Below, piece after piece: positions 14,706 to 21,965 of a DNA stretch of 24,638 nucleotides (its first letter is position 1; each line of letters begins with the position of its first letter). Origin of the DNA: Acidobacteria bacterium UBA2994. GTDB taxonomy: Bacteria > Acidobacteriota > Vicinamibacteria > Vicinamibacterales > UBA8438. Location of the stretch: contig DEAA01000039.1 in assembly GCA_002346545.1 (NCBI GenBank), positions 1 to 24,638 on the forward strand, read 5' to 3'. The notes beneath the pieces were generated by a model, which was not told the origin of the DNA, made no database searches, and was given only the letters and a program-made list of their open reading frames with translations. A program made the translations under genes and the position numbers.

Positions 14706-16475
14706 TCAACAGGAGAGACAGCGGTGGCTATTGGTGGCGCCCAGGCTCTCAAGTAGAGCGATGGTGTCCGGGAACGGTTGGATACGCTGAACCGGGCCAT
14801 TTGCCATGTCGACCGTCGTCTGGCCGGTACGGCTGACCTGGGTTACGTCGACGCCCTGGGCCACGAGGTAGCGGATCAGGTCGTTGTCTCCACGGGCGGC
14901 GGCGTGGTGCACGGAGTTGTAGCCGTTATGGTCCCGGAAGTGAACGTCGGCTCCGAGTTCTTCGACTAGAAAGCGCACCGTCGGGAGCCAGCCGCCAGGC
15001 ACGTGACGGTGGGTGTTCCCCGCGTAGCCCTGACCGTACCCCACGCCCGCCGCCGCCAACAGCGGTGAGACGCCCGGGCCGCCCATTGGGGTCGGTGGCA
15101 GACCGGAGGGGTCGGGGTCGAGCGGCCGCTGCCGGCTTGGCACCTTGATCGTCGGGATGTGCGGATCGGCGCCGTGGGAGAGCAGGAGCCGCATTGCGTC
15201 GAGGTCCAGCGCGTAGGCGGCTCGCCAGAACGGTGTGGCACCGGCGCGGTCGACGCCAAGCAGGTCACGGTTGTAGGTGGTGTACCACAGGGAGCGCTCA
15301 AGCCGGACATTGACATCGGCACCCGCATCGACGAGCGCCGTCATCAACTCGAGGTAGGACGTGGCCTGCTGCATGTAGTCGGTCGGCTGAGGGTGTCGCG
15401 CCTTGGGTGCCCACTGGATGTTCAGCGCGCCGTAGAGCGGTGTGGCCCCGGCATCGCTCGCCAGTGTTGGATCGGCCCCTCGGGTGAGTAGCGCTCGTGC
15501 CAGGTCGAAGTGACCGTTGATCGCCGCGATGAGGAGCGGGCTGGTCCCGTCGGCGGCGCTTACCCGATTGATGTCTGCGCCACCCTGGAGGAGGGCCAGC
15601 ACGGTCTTGATATGTCCGTCGCGTGCTGCCAACAGCAGCGGGGTGAGTCCACCGTGGGTGCCCACGAGGTCGGCGAATCCCAGCGGTTCGGGCTCTTCCT
15701 GCAGATCGGCTTCTCGCTCGACGGCGTCGGCGGCTGCTGCAGCCGCACGAACCGCAGGCGACGGTGGCGCGGTTGAGGCTGCGCGGGAGGGCAGTGCCAC
15801 CTCGGACAACTCGTCGGTAGGGGTTCGGCCGGCGCGGAACGCGGCAATCCGCTCGCGACGTCGGCGGCTGTCGGCGCGATCGGCGGTGTCGCGTGCTGAG
15901 ATGTCGACGACGCGGCCCGCGCGATCCGGGTTGGCGCCGCGGGCGAGCAACAGGGCCACCGTCGTGGTCCGGTTAGAGGCGGCGGCGAACATGAGCGAAG
16001 TCTGGCCCCAGGTCGGTTCGGTGGCGTCAATTAGCGCACCGCCATCGAGTAGGGCGTCGACGGCGCCGTCCGCGCCGCTGCCGGCCGCGAAGTGGAGTGG
16101 GGTGGCCCCGGTCTCGGTCTCCGCCGTCGGATCGGCGCCGCTGGCAAGCAGGGAGCGGACGACGGCTTCCCTGGCGGCACGGCTGGCCACGTGGAGCGGC
16201 GTGTGTTGGCCGAGACGGGTCACGGCCGTCGTTGAGGCCCCGGCCTCCAGGAGTAGATCGACCAGCGGCTCGTCGCCCCGGTACGCCGCCCAGTGAAGGG
16301 CCGTCATTCCGTCTCCAAGTGGAGCGTTTACGTCGGCGTCTTCGGTTAGAAGTGCTCGGACCGCTTCGAGGTCTCCGCGACGAGCTGCGTCAGCCACCGG
16401 CCCCGAGTTGGCGGTCGCCGGCGCGGCCATCCAGACGACCGCGATGCAGAGCGGCGTAATCCAGCTGGTGCGCAT
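14706..16475 (-). CDS. Secreted ankyrin-repeat protein with an internal linker (module 2)
   Basis: A 589-residue protein with a clean Sec signal (MRTSWITPLCIAVVW, small residues around ATANS) and two blocks of ankyrin repeats. The first block (about residues 25-185) has cores such as MTALHWAAYRGDEPLVDLLL, HTPLHVASRAAREAVVRSLL and ATPLHFAAGSGADGAVDALL. A charged linker of about 80 residues rich in Arg, Ala and Glu follows (about 186-266). The second block starts at GGLTPLLLAARDGHIKTVLA and is interrupted by proline-rich loops (VPSRQRPLDPDPSGLPPTP). The end carries two Cys (CLSC). It is probably a periplasmic protein-binding scaffold like its module 1 paralogue, which lacks the linker. A GTG at 16487 would overlap the DUF1552 stop by 4 bases; the ATG at 16475 is preferred for the signal peptide, although neither has a strong ribosome binding site. 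Confidence 0.87.
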   Translation of the reverse strand: MRTSWITPLCIAVVWMAAPATANSGPVADAARRGDLEAVRALLTEDADVNAPLGDGMTALHWAAYRGDEPLVDLLLEAGASTTAVTRLGQHTPLHVASRAAREAVVRSLLASGADPTAETETGATPLHFAAGSGADGAVDALLDGGALIDATEPTWGQTSLMFAAASNRTTTVALLLARGANPDRAGRVVDISARDTADRADSRRRRERIAAFRAGRTPTDELSEVALPSRAASTAPPSPAVRAAAAAADAVEREADLQEEPEPLGFADLVGTHGGLTPLLLAARDGHIKTVLALLQGGADINRVSAADGTSPLLIAAINGHFDLARALLTRGADPTLASDAGATPLYGALNIQWAPKARHPQPTDYMQQATSYLELMTALVDAGADVNVRLERSLWYTTYNRDLLGVDRAGATPFWRAAYALDLDAMRLLLSHGADPHIPTIKVPSRQRPLDPDPSGLPPTPMGGPGVSPLLAAAGVGYGQGYAGNTHRHVPGGWLPTVRFLVEELGADVHFRDHNGYNSVHHAAARGDNDLIRYLVAQGVDVTQVSRTGQTTVDMANGPVQRIQPFPDTIALLESLGATNSHRCLSC

Positions 16476-16483
16476 GATGGGGC

Positions 16484-17881
16484 TCACGCCGAGAGGGACA
16501 GCGTGCCGGTGCTGTCTCCGAACTGTTCTAGGTCGTCGACACCCAGCCGGTGCAAAAGATCCAGCATGGCGTTGGCCATTGGCGTGCCAGGCGCGGCGCG
16601 CCGGTGCAGGTTTCCAGCTAGTTGCCCGTGGGATCCGCCGAGCACGATCAGCGGGCAGCGCTTGTGGTTGTGCACGTTCGGGTCGCCCATCGGCGAGCCG
16701 TAGATGACCATGGCCTTGTCCAGCAAGGTGCCGTCGGCTTCTTCGAGCGCCTGCAGCTTGTCGAGAAAGTACGGCAGCAGACTGACGTGGTACCGGTTAA
16801 TCTGGGCGAACGCCTCGATATTCTGCTCCCGATCTCCGTGGTGGGATGCGGGATGGAAGCCGCGGTTGATGCCGCTCTCCGGGTACACACGCCCCGTGGC
16901 GTCGCGCGAGAGCTTGAAGGAGAACACTCGGGTCATGTCGCTCTCGAACGCTAGCGCCTGAAGGTCGAACATCAGCTTGACGTGCTCGTCGAACGAGTCT
17001 GGCACCCCCGGAGGGGCACTGGGAAGACCTCTGGCCTCACCGTTCCGGTTCTGCGCTTCGATCCGCTGAATGCGCCGCTCGATCTCTCGGATGTCATCGA
17101 GATAACGGTCCATTCGGCGCTGATCGGCTGGATCGAGCTCTTTCCGCAGGCGGGCGATTTCGTCTGTGATGAAGTCGAGCACGCTTCGTTGCGCGTCCCG
17201 CCGTGCCGCGCGATCCTCAGCGGTGCTGCCGGCGCCAAAGAGTTGGTCGAAGGCCAGTCTCGGATCCCGAATCATCGGGAGGGGATCGGTTGGCGACGCC
17301 CAGCTGATCGTGTCGGTGTAGACACAGGAGTAGCCGTAGGCACAGCCGCCAGCCTGGTCCACGTTCTCGATGCACAGCTGCATCGACGGGATCGGCGTGT
17401 TCTGGCCAAAGCGTTGGGCGTAGAGTTGATCGAGCGAAGTCCCCGAGCGGACGTCTGAGCTTTCGGTCTGCTTGGGGTGCGACTGGGTCAGGAAGGTTGC
17501 GCTCGAGCGGAAGTGATCGCCTCCGATTTCTGGGGGCGTGACCGCCTCGGCCGGACGGACGTCAGTGTTGCTGACGATCGTCAATTGATCACGGTAGCGC
17601 TCGAGTGGGGACAGGGCACTGGTCGATAGGTCGAAGTCGCGGCCGGTGGCCGCCGGGGCCCACAGGTGCCGGGACGCGCCGTAGGCGGTGCTACCAGCGG
17701 CGCCGTGCACGTTCTCGATGCAGACGAGTCGTATTGGGTCCGCTAGAGACTGCGCGATGGCGGTCTGGCGCCAGGGGCGGCCTGCAGGGGTGAAGGCGTC
17801 CAGGAAAGGGAGCGCAACCGACACGCCAAGCCCGCGAAGAAAGGTCCGACGAGGCAGGTATCTTCCGGTGACCACGGTCAT
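16484..17881 (-). CDS. Tat-exported DUF1552 protein (module 2)
   Basis: A 465-residue paralogue of the DUF1552 protein of module 1. The twin-arginine signal is LPRRTFLRG at residues 9-17 with a hydrophobic stretch after it. The conserved pair C180 and C186 lies in GCAYGYSCVYT. The SSDVRSGTSLDQL and EIERRIQRIEAQN elements match the paralogue, and the C-terminus closes with the same EQFGDSTG. The His-rich motifs differ: FHPASHHGD is kept, but the later loop reads GSPMGDPNVHNHKRCPL instead of GGGISDGDQHSHIDLP, so the possible metal or substrate site is altered. The function is unknown. Unlike in module 1, it is separated from the DUF1592 gene by 90 bases holding a plausible -10 box, so it may be partly independently transcribed. 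The ankyrin gene follows with overlap or an 8-base gap. Confidence 0.91.
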   Translation of the reverse strand: MTVVTGRYLPRRTFLRGLGVSVALPFLDAFTPAGRPWRQTAIAQSLADPIRLVCIENVHGAAGSTAYGASRHLWAPAATGRDFDLSTSALSPLERYRDQLTIVSNTDVRPAEAVTPPEIGGDHFRSSATFLTQSHPKQTESSDVRSGTSLDQLYAQRFGQNTPIPSMQLCIENVDQAGGCAYGYSCVYTDTISWASPTDPLPMIRDPRLAFDQLFGAGSTAEDRAARRDAQRSVLDFITDEIARLRKELDPADQRRMDRYLDDIREIERRIQRIEAQNRNGEARGLPSAPPGVPDSFDEHVKLMFDLQALAFESDMTRVFSFKLSRDATGRVYPESGINRGFHPASHHGDREQNIEAFAQINRYHVSLLPYFLDKLQALEEADGTLLDKAMVIYGSPMGDPNVHNHKRCPLIVLGGSHGQLAGNLHRRAAPGTPMANAMLDLLHRLGVDDLEQFGDSTGTLSLSA

Positions 17882-17904
17882 GATGGACTGCTACTCCTGG
17901 CCCT

Positions 17905-17910
17905 ATTCTA
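17905..17910 (-). promoter_or_regulatory. Candidate -10 element of an internal promoter before the DUF1552 gene
   Basis: On the minus strand TAGAAT (5 of 6 matches to TATAAT) lies 23 bases before the ATG at 17881, within the 90-bp gap after the DUF1592 gene. The -35 region is poor (TTGGGC at 18 bases), so support is weak. Confidence 0.25.
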
Positions 17911-17971
17911 CTGATTCCATGGAGCTTCGCCCAAAATACCACGCACGGCAGGCTCTTTGTCCAGCAACATA

Positions 17972-20395
17972 CTATTGCTCCGCCGCTCCAGCTTCTTCTC
18001 CGCCCTTCATCTGAAAGGCGGGAGATCGGACCACTCCAAGGATATAGGCTGAGAGGCGATGGTCGTCATCGGCGGCCTCGCGGACGATAGCCCTGATCCC
18101 AGGCATGTCGTAGGGTGCGATCCGTCGTCCGATGGCATACGCCATCAGGTTCTCGGTGAAAGTACGTAGCAGCGGAGTCGGCCGCCGGACCAGGGCGGTC
18201 CGGAGGTCGGAGGCGGAGGTGATGGGCGAACCGTCATATAGGGCGCCGCTGGCATCGATAGGTTGCCCGTTGTCCCAGCGCCGTCTGGCGCCGGTCACAT
18301 CGTAGTGCTCGAGCGCCAGCCCGATCGGGTCCATCATCCGATGGCAGGATGAGCATGCCGGACTCGCGCGGTGTCGCTCGAGGCGCTCGCGAACCGAAAG
18401 GAGCCGGCCGCTGTCGTTCGCCGTTGTCTCTTCGAGGTCCGGGACGTCAGGTGGGGGAGGCGGCGGCGGGCTGCCGAGGAGTACCTCCATGACCCATTTC
18501 CCCCTTAGTACCGGTGAGGTGCGGTCGGCGTACGAGGTGAGGGCCAGCACGGCGCCATGGCCCAGGAGCCCGCGCCGGTCCGGGTCGTCGATCGCGATGC
18601 GGGCGACGTCCGGACCACCGGGATGCGTCAGGCCGTAGTGCTGGGCGAGGCGCTCGTCGGCGAACGTATAGTCGGCCGTTAGGAGCTCGAGCACGGGGCG
18701 GTCCTCGCGGACGACGTGCTCGAAGAGCCGCTCGGTTTCCCGTCGCATCGCGTGTTTGAGCTGCTCGTCGAAGTCCGGGTAGATGCGGACGTCCGGATGC
18801 AGCCCGTCCAGGTCTGGCAGCCGCAGCCACTGGGCGGCAAAGCGGGTTGCGAGCGCTTCGGAGCGCGGGTCGGCTAGCATGCGATGAACTTCGGACTCGA
18901 GGACATCAGGGTCCGACAGGAGACTCTCACGGGCGCGATCGAGCAGCGTGTCATCAGGCCCGCTCGCCCAAAGGAAGAAGCTGAGGCGCGAGGCGAGGTC
19001 GTGGTCGCTCAGCGGGAACTGGGCCGACGGGGCCAGATCGACTGGCGGCTCCTCGAATCGGAACACGAATTGCGGGCTTGCGAGGAGGCCTTCGAGTGCC
19101 ATCCGGATCCCGCCCTCGAACCCATCACCGCTGGCCCCACGTTCGTAGAGGCCGAGCAGCGCTGAGAGATCCTCCTCGGTTGGCGGGCGGCGATAGGCGA
19201 TCGTACCGAGATTCTGGAGGATCGTGCGCGCACAGGCGGGGGCGTCGACAGGCGTCGCCGGCCGGCAGCTGAAGATGCGGGCTCGGCTTGGGGTGTCGGA
19301 GATGCCCACCGGGGCGATTGGTCCGCGGATAGCGAGATCGCGGAGGTGCGGGAGACTGGTGAAGCCGTAGGCGTTCGCGATGCTGGTACTGGCGAGCGAC
19401 CACTCGTGCGGCGAGATCAGGTCCTGCACGGGGCCGTCGAACTGTCGAATGAACACCGCCGAGATCCGGTGGGGGCCGGCTGAGATCCGGGCCGGCGGGG
19501 TCCAAAGGTTCACGCCGTTTGGATCGGAGACCTGCATCCATCGGTCGATGTCGAGCAGGGCGACACGAACGCCGTCGACCGAGATCTCCAGCTGCTCTGG
19601 GCGCTCGGCGGTATGGAGCGCCGCTCGGGCACTCCCGAACAGTTCGCCTGTCGTCTCGTGATGAAACGACACCCGGAAGACGTAGTCGGCGTCGGAAGGG
19701 AACGTATGTACGACGGAGAGACCACCTCGTGAACCGTACGGCGCGCCTTCGACCTGCTCGCGCTGCGACACCCAGCGGGTGACCTTGTAGGTGGTTTCGT
19801 TCGGGCCTCCTGCGGTGTCGCCCACCGCCAGTCGGCTGACGTCGCCGGCGGCGCGTAGATAGCCGTTCATCAAAGTGGGTGAGAGCAGCTGCGTGTCGGC
19901 GATGTTGTCGAAGTTCGCGCTCTTCGTGTCTGGCGGGAGGTACGCCCCGGCGTCGATGTCGAGTGCCAGTAGGTCCCGCACTGAACGCTCGTACTCTGCC
20001 CGGTTTAGCCGCTGAAAACTGCGGCGTCCAGGGTTGGGCGCGGCGGCCTCATCTAGGTGCTGCTCCAAGGCCGTGGCGAGCCCGACCAGTGCCGCTTCGT
20101 TCGGTCGGGTACTGCCGGCCGGAGGCATCAGACCGGCTTGCAGCTTCTTGACCATGCCCTCGGCTAGGCTGGGCCGTTCGGCGGCCGCCGAAACCTCGAA
20201 CCCGTCGAGGGAGAGGTTGCCGTAGCGGGCCTGGTCGTTGTGGCAGCGGCGGCAGGTCTGGTCAACGACCGCCTGTGCGTCTAGGTCGGGAGTCTGGGCG
20301 TGAACGTGGGTGTCGATGCCTGCTCCAGAGCATAGCCACCATACGGTCGCGGCGACACCGAGACGGCGGGGCAGGCGCGCCCGCCAAGACAGCAT
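17972..20395 (-). CDS. Secreted di-haem DUF1587/DUF1592/DUF1588/DUF1585 protein (module 2)
   Basis: An 807-residue paralogue of the module 1 cytochrome protein with the same domain order. It has a Sec signal, first haem site CRRCH at residues 48-52, DUF1587 (RLNRAEYERSVRDLLALDID) and a beta-sandwich middle region (GPHRISAVFIRQF). Then come DUF1595 (TIAYRRPPTEEDLSALL), DUF1592 (LASRLSFFLWASGPDDTLL, FAAQWLRLPDL), DUF1588 with LGSPPPPPPPDVP and a second haem site CSSCH from about residue 681, and DUF1585 (LMAYAIGRRIAPYDMPGIRA). It is predicted to be a periplasmic electron-transfer protein with unknown substrate. A GTG two codons earlier (20401) is an alternative start; neither has a clear ribosome binding site. 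The C-terminal tail (KGGEEAGAAEQ) is extra compared with the paralogue. Confidence 0.91.
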   Translation of the reverse strand: MLSWRARLPRRLGVAATVWWLCSGAGIDTHVHAQTPDLDAQAVVDQTCRRCHNDQARYGNLSLDGFEVSAAAERPSLAEGMVKKLQAGLMPPAGSTRPNEAALVGLATALEQHLDEAAAPNPGRRSFQRLNRAEYERSVRDLLALDIDAGAYLPPDTKSANFDNIADTQLLSPTLMNGYLRAAGDVSRLAVGDTAGGPNETTYKVTRWVSQREQVEGAPYGSRGGLSVVHTFPSDADYVFRVSFHHETTGELFGSARAALHTAERPEQLEISVDGVRVALLDIDRWMQVSDPNGVNLWTPPARISAGPHRISAVFIRQFDGPVQDLISPHEWSLASTSIANAYGFTSLPHLRDLAIRGPIAPVGISDTPSRARIFSCRPATPVDAPACARTILQNLGTIAYRRPPTEEDLSALLGLYERGASGDGFEGGIRMALEGLLASPQFVFRFEEPPVDLAPSAQFPLSDHDLASRLSFFLWASGPDDTLLDRARESLLSDPDVLESEVHRMLADPRSEALATRFAAQWLRLPDLDGLHPDVRIYPDFDEQLKHAMRRETERLFEHVVREDRPVLELLTADYTFADERLAQHYGLTHPGGPDVARIAIDDPDRRGLLGHGAVLALTSYADRTSPVLRGKWVMEVLLGSPPPPPPPDVPDLEETTANDSGRLLSVRERLERHRASPACSSCHRMMDPIGLALEHYDVTGARRRWDNGQPIDASGALYDGSPITSASDLRTALVRRPTPLLRTFTENLMAYAIGRRIAPYDMPGIRAIVREAADDDHRLSAYILGVVRSPAFQMKGGEEAGAAEQ

Positions 20396-20418
20396 TATCA
20401 CTATCGGGTAAGTGTAAT

Positions 20419-20461
20419 CGGAGCCGCAGCGTTTTTTCTACGACGGACGGGACCGGCTCCG
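20419..20461. promoter_or_regulatory. Inverted repeat in the module 2 divergent promoter region
   Basis: CGGAGCCG at 20419-20426 and its exact reverse complement CGGCTCCG at 20454-20461 are separated by 27 bases that include a run of six T (20432-20437). The pair lies between the divergent DUF1592 and PQQ-like genes. The half-sites resemble those of the dyad in module 1 (CGGCTCG/CGAGCCG). No convincing -35/-10 pair was found here on either strand. An operator is possible, and so is chance in GC-rich DNA. Confidence 0.35.
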
Positions 20462-20499
20462 GGATAGGATGCCCCCGATCGGTCAACAAGGAGTTGGGT

Positions 20500-21885
20500 A
20501 TGAAGTGGGGAACCCCGATGCTCGCCGTCGTCCTGGTCTTGGGCGCGGTCTCGGCGGCCAGTGGCCAGCAGTGGCCGCAGTTTCGAGGGACCGGTACCGG
20601 GCAAGTGCCGGACGATCCGGCGCTGCCAGATCGGTGGAGCGAGATCGAGAACATCGCCTGGAAGATCGACATTCCAGGGTTGAGCTGGGCGTCGCCGATC
20701 GTTTGGGACGATCACATCTTCGTGGTGACGGCCACGAGCGCAGCGGACGACGAAGAAGTGCAGCCGATTCCAGGTCTGTACGACCCGGGCGAGCACAACG
20801 GGTCGGTGCCGGCCAGCGCCGAACATCGGTGGCTGCTCTACGACATCGACTTCCAGACTGGCGAGATCCGGTGGCAGCGTGAGATTCACCGTCAGGTGCC
20901 AGAGATCACACGTCACCTGAAGAACAGCTACGCGTCTGAAACACCCGTCACCGATGGTGAGCGCGTCTACGTCTATTTCGGTGCCGTCGGGCTCGTCGCC
21001 GCCTTCGACTTTGAGGGAAACGAGCGGTGGCGGCGAGACCTTGGCACCTTCAATACGATGCAGGCGATGGCGACCGCGTCTTCACCGGCGCTGCACGACG
21101 GCCGCTTGTATGTGCTGAACGACAACACCGAGCAGTCCTTTCTGACCGCGCTAGACGCCGAGACCGGTGCCGAAGTCTGGACCGTCCAGAGGGATGAGCC
21201 CGGGCACACCTGGTCGACGCCGTTGGTGTGGGAGAACCACCTGCGTAGCGAGATAGTGACGTCGGCGACCGGGAAAGTTCGCTCATATGATCTAGATGGC
21301 GGGTTGCTTTGGGAACTGAGCGGTATGTCGTTGCTCTCGACACCGAGTCCCTTCACGAGCCACGGGCTCGTCTACATCAGTTCCGGTTATCCGGGTGGGG
21401 CGTTACGTCCGGTCTATGCGATTCAGCCAGGGGCGGCTGGCGACATCTCCATCTACCAGGAGGTGGCCAGCGGTCTTCAGGAAGGTTTTCCTGGAACCAG
21501 GCACTATTCCCGGGACGAACACGTCGTCTGGTCCTATCCGCTGCTGGGCACCTACAGCACCACGGCGCTGGTCTATGACGATGTGTATTACACGCTGCTG
21601 GACCGCGGCTTTCTGACCGCGCACGACGCAGCGACCGGCGAAGAGATCTACGGACGCCGGCGATTGGAGATCGGAAACGGATTCACCGCTTCGCCATGGG
21701 GCTACAACGGGTTGATCTTTCTTCTTAGCGAGGACGGTGACACGTTCGTGGTGCGAGCGGGCCCAGAATTCGAGATCTTGCATAAGAACTCGCTCGACGA
21801 GATGTCGCTGGCCACGCCTGCCATCGCCCATGGGAGTGTGATTCTCCGCACGCAAAGCAAGCTCTACCGGATCGCGCAGCAGTAG
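20500..21885 (+). CDS. Secreted PQQ-like beta-propeller protein (module 2)
   Basis: A 461-residue paralogue of the propeller at 11106, sharing well over half its residues by eye along the full length. A Sec signal ends near AASGQ, then come WPQFRGTGTG, IPGLYDPGEHNG, LKNSYASETPVTDG, YISSGYPGGALRPVYA, YGRRRLEIGNGFTASPWGYN and SEDGDTFVVRAGPEFEILH. Several of these strings are identical or nearly so in the other copy. Trp-docking repeats (ALDAETGAEVWTVQR, DIDFQTGEIRWQRE) give a PQQ-like propeller fold; the dehydrogenase signature residues are not evident. The start is supported by AAGGAG (20488-20493) 6 bases upstream of the ATG. The gene is divergent from the DUF1592 gene across about 100 bases. 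The channel gene follows 80 bases later and is probably separate. Confidence 0.93.
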   Translation: MKWGTPMLAVVLVLGAVSAASGQQWPQFRGTGTGQVPDDPALPDRWSEIENIAWKIDIPGLSWASPIVWDDHIFVVTATSAADDEEVQPIPGLYDPGEHNGSVPASAEHRWLLYDIDFQTGEIRWQREIHRQVPEITRHLKNSYASETPVTDGERVYVYFGAVGLVAAFDFEGNERWRRDLGTFNTMQAMATASSPALHDGRLYVLNDNTEQSFLTALDAETGAEVWTVQRDEPGHTWSTPLVWENHLRSEIVTSATGKVRSYDLDGGLLWELSGMSLLSTPSPFTSHGLVYISSGYPGGALRPVYAIQPGAAGDISIYQEVASGLQEGFPGTRHYSRDEHVVWSYPLLGTYSTTALVYDDVYYTLLDRGFLTAHDAATGEEIYGRRRLEIGNGFTASPWGYNGLIFLLSEDGDTFVVRAGPEFEILHKNSLDEMSLATPAIAHGSVILRTQSKLYRIAQQ

Positions 21886-21914
21886 CCGTCAGGCGCGGTC
21901 CCCCTCGTTCCCTC

Positions 21915-21951
21915 CTGATACGATCAGTCCGTTCCTGACCCGTGTCGGGTC
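21915..21951 (+). other. Two small hairpins before the mechanosensitive channel gene
   Basis: CTGAT-ACG-ATCAG (21915-21927) and GACCCG-TGT-CGGGTC (21937-21951) are perfect inverted repeats with 3-nt loops in the 80-bp gap between the propeller and channel genes. The second ends just before the ribosome binding site GAGAGG. They could be a transcript end, an operator or a translation-tuning leader; there is no T tract. Confidence 0.3.
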
Positions 21952-21965
21952 GAGAGGATCTCCAG

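Noticed and set aside
15517..16296. Open frame of 259 codons on the plus strand inside the module 2 ankyrin gene
   Set aside because: Composition is Ala/Ser/Arg-rich and mirrors the repeat-coding strand; no family pattern or ribosome binding site was seen.
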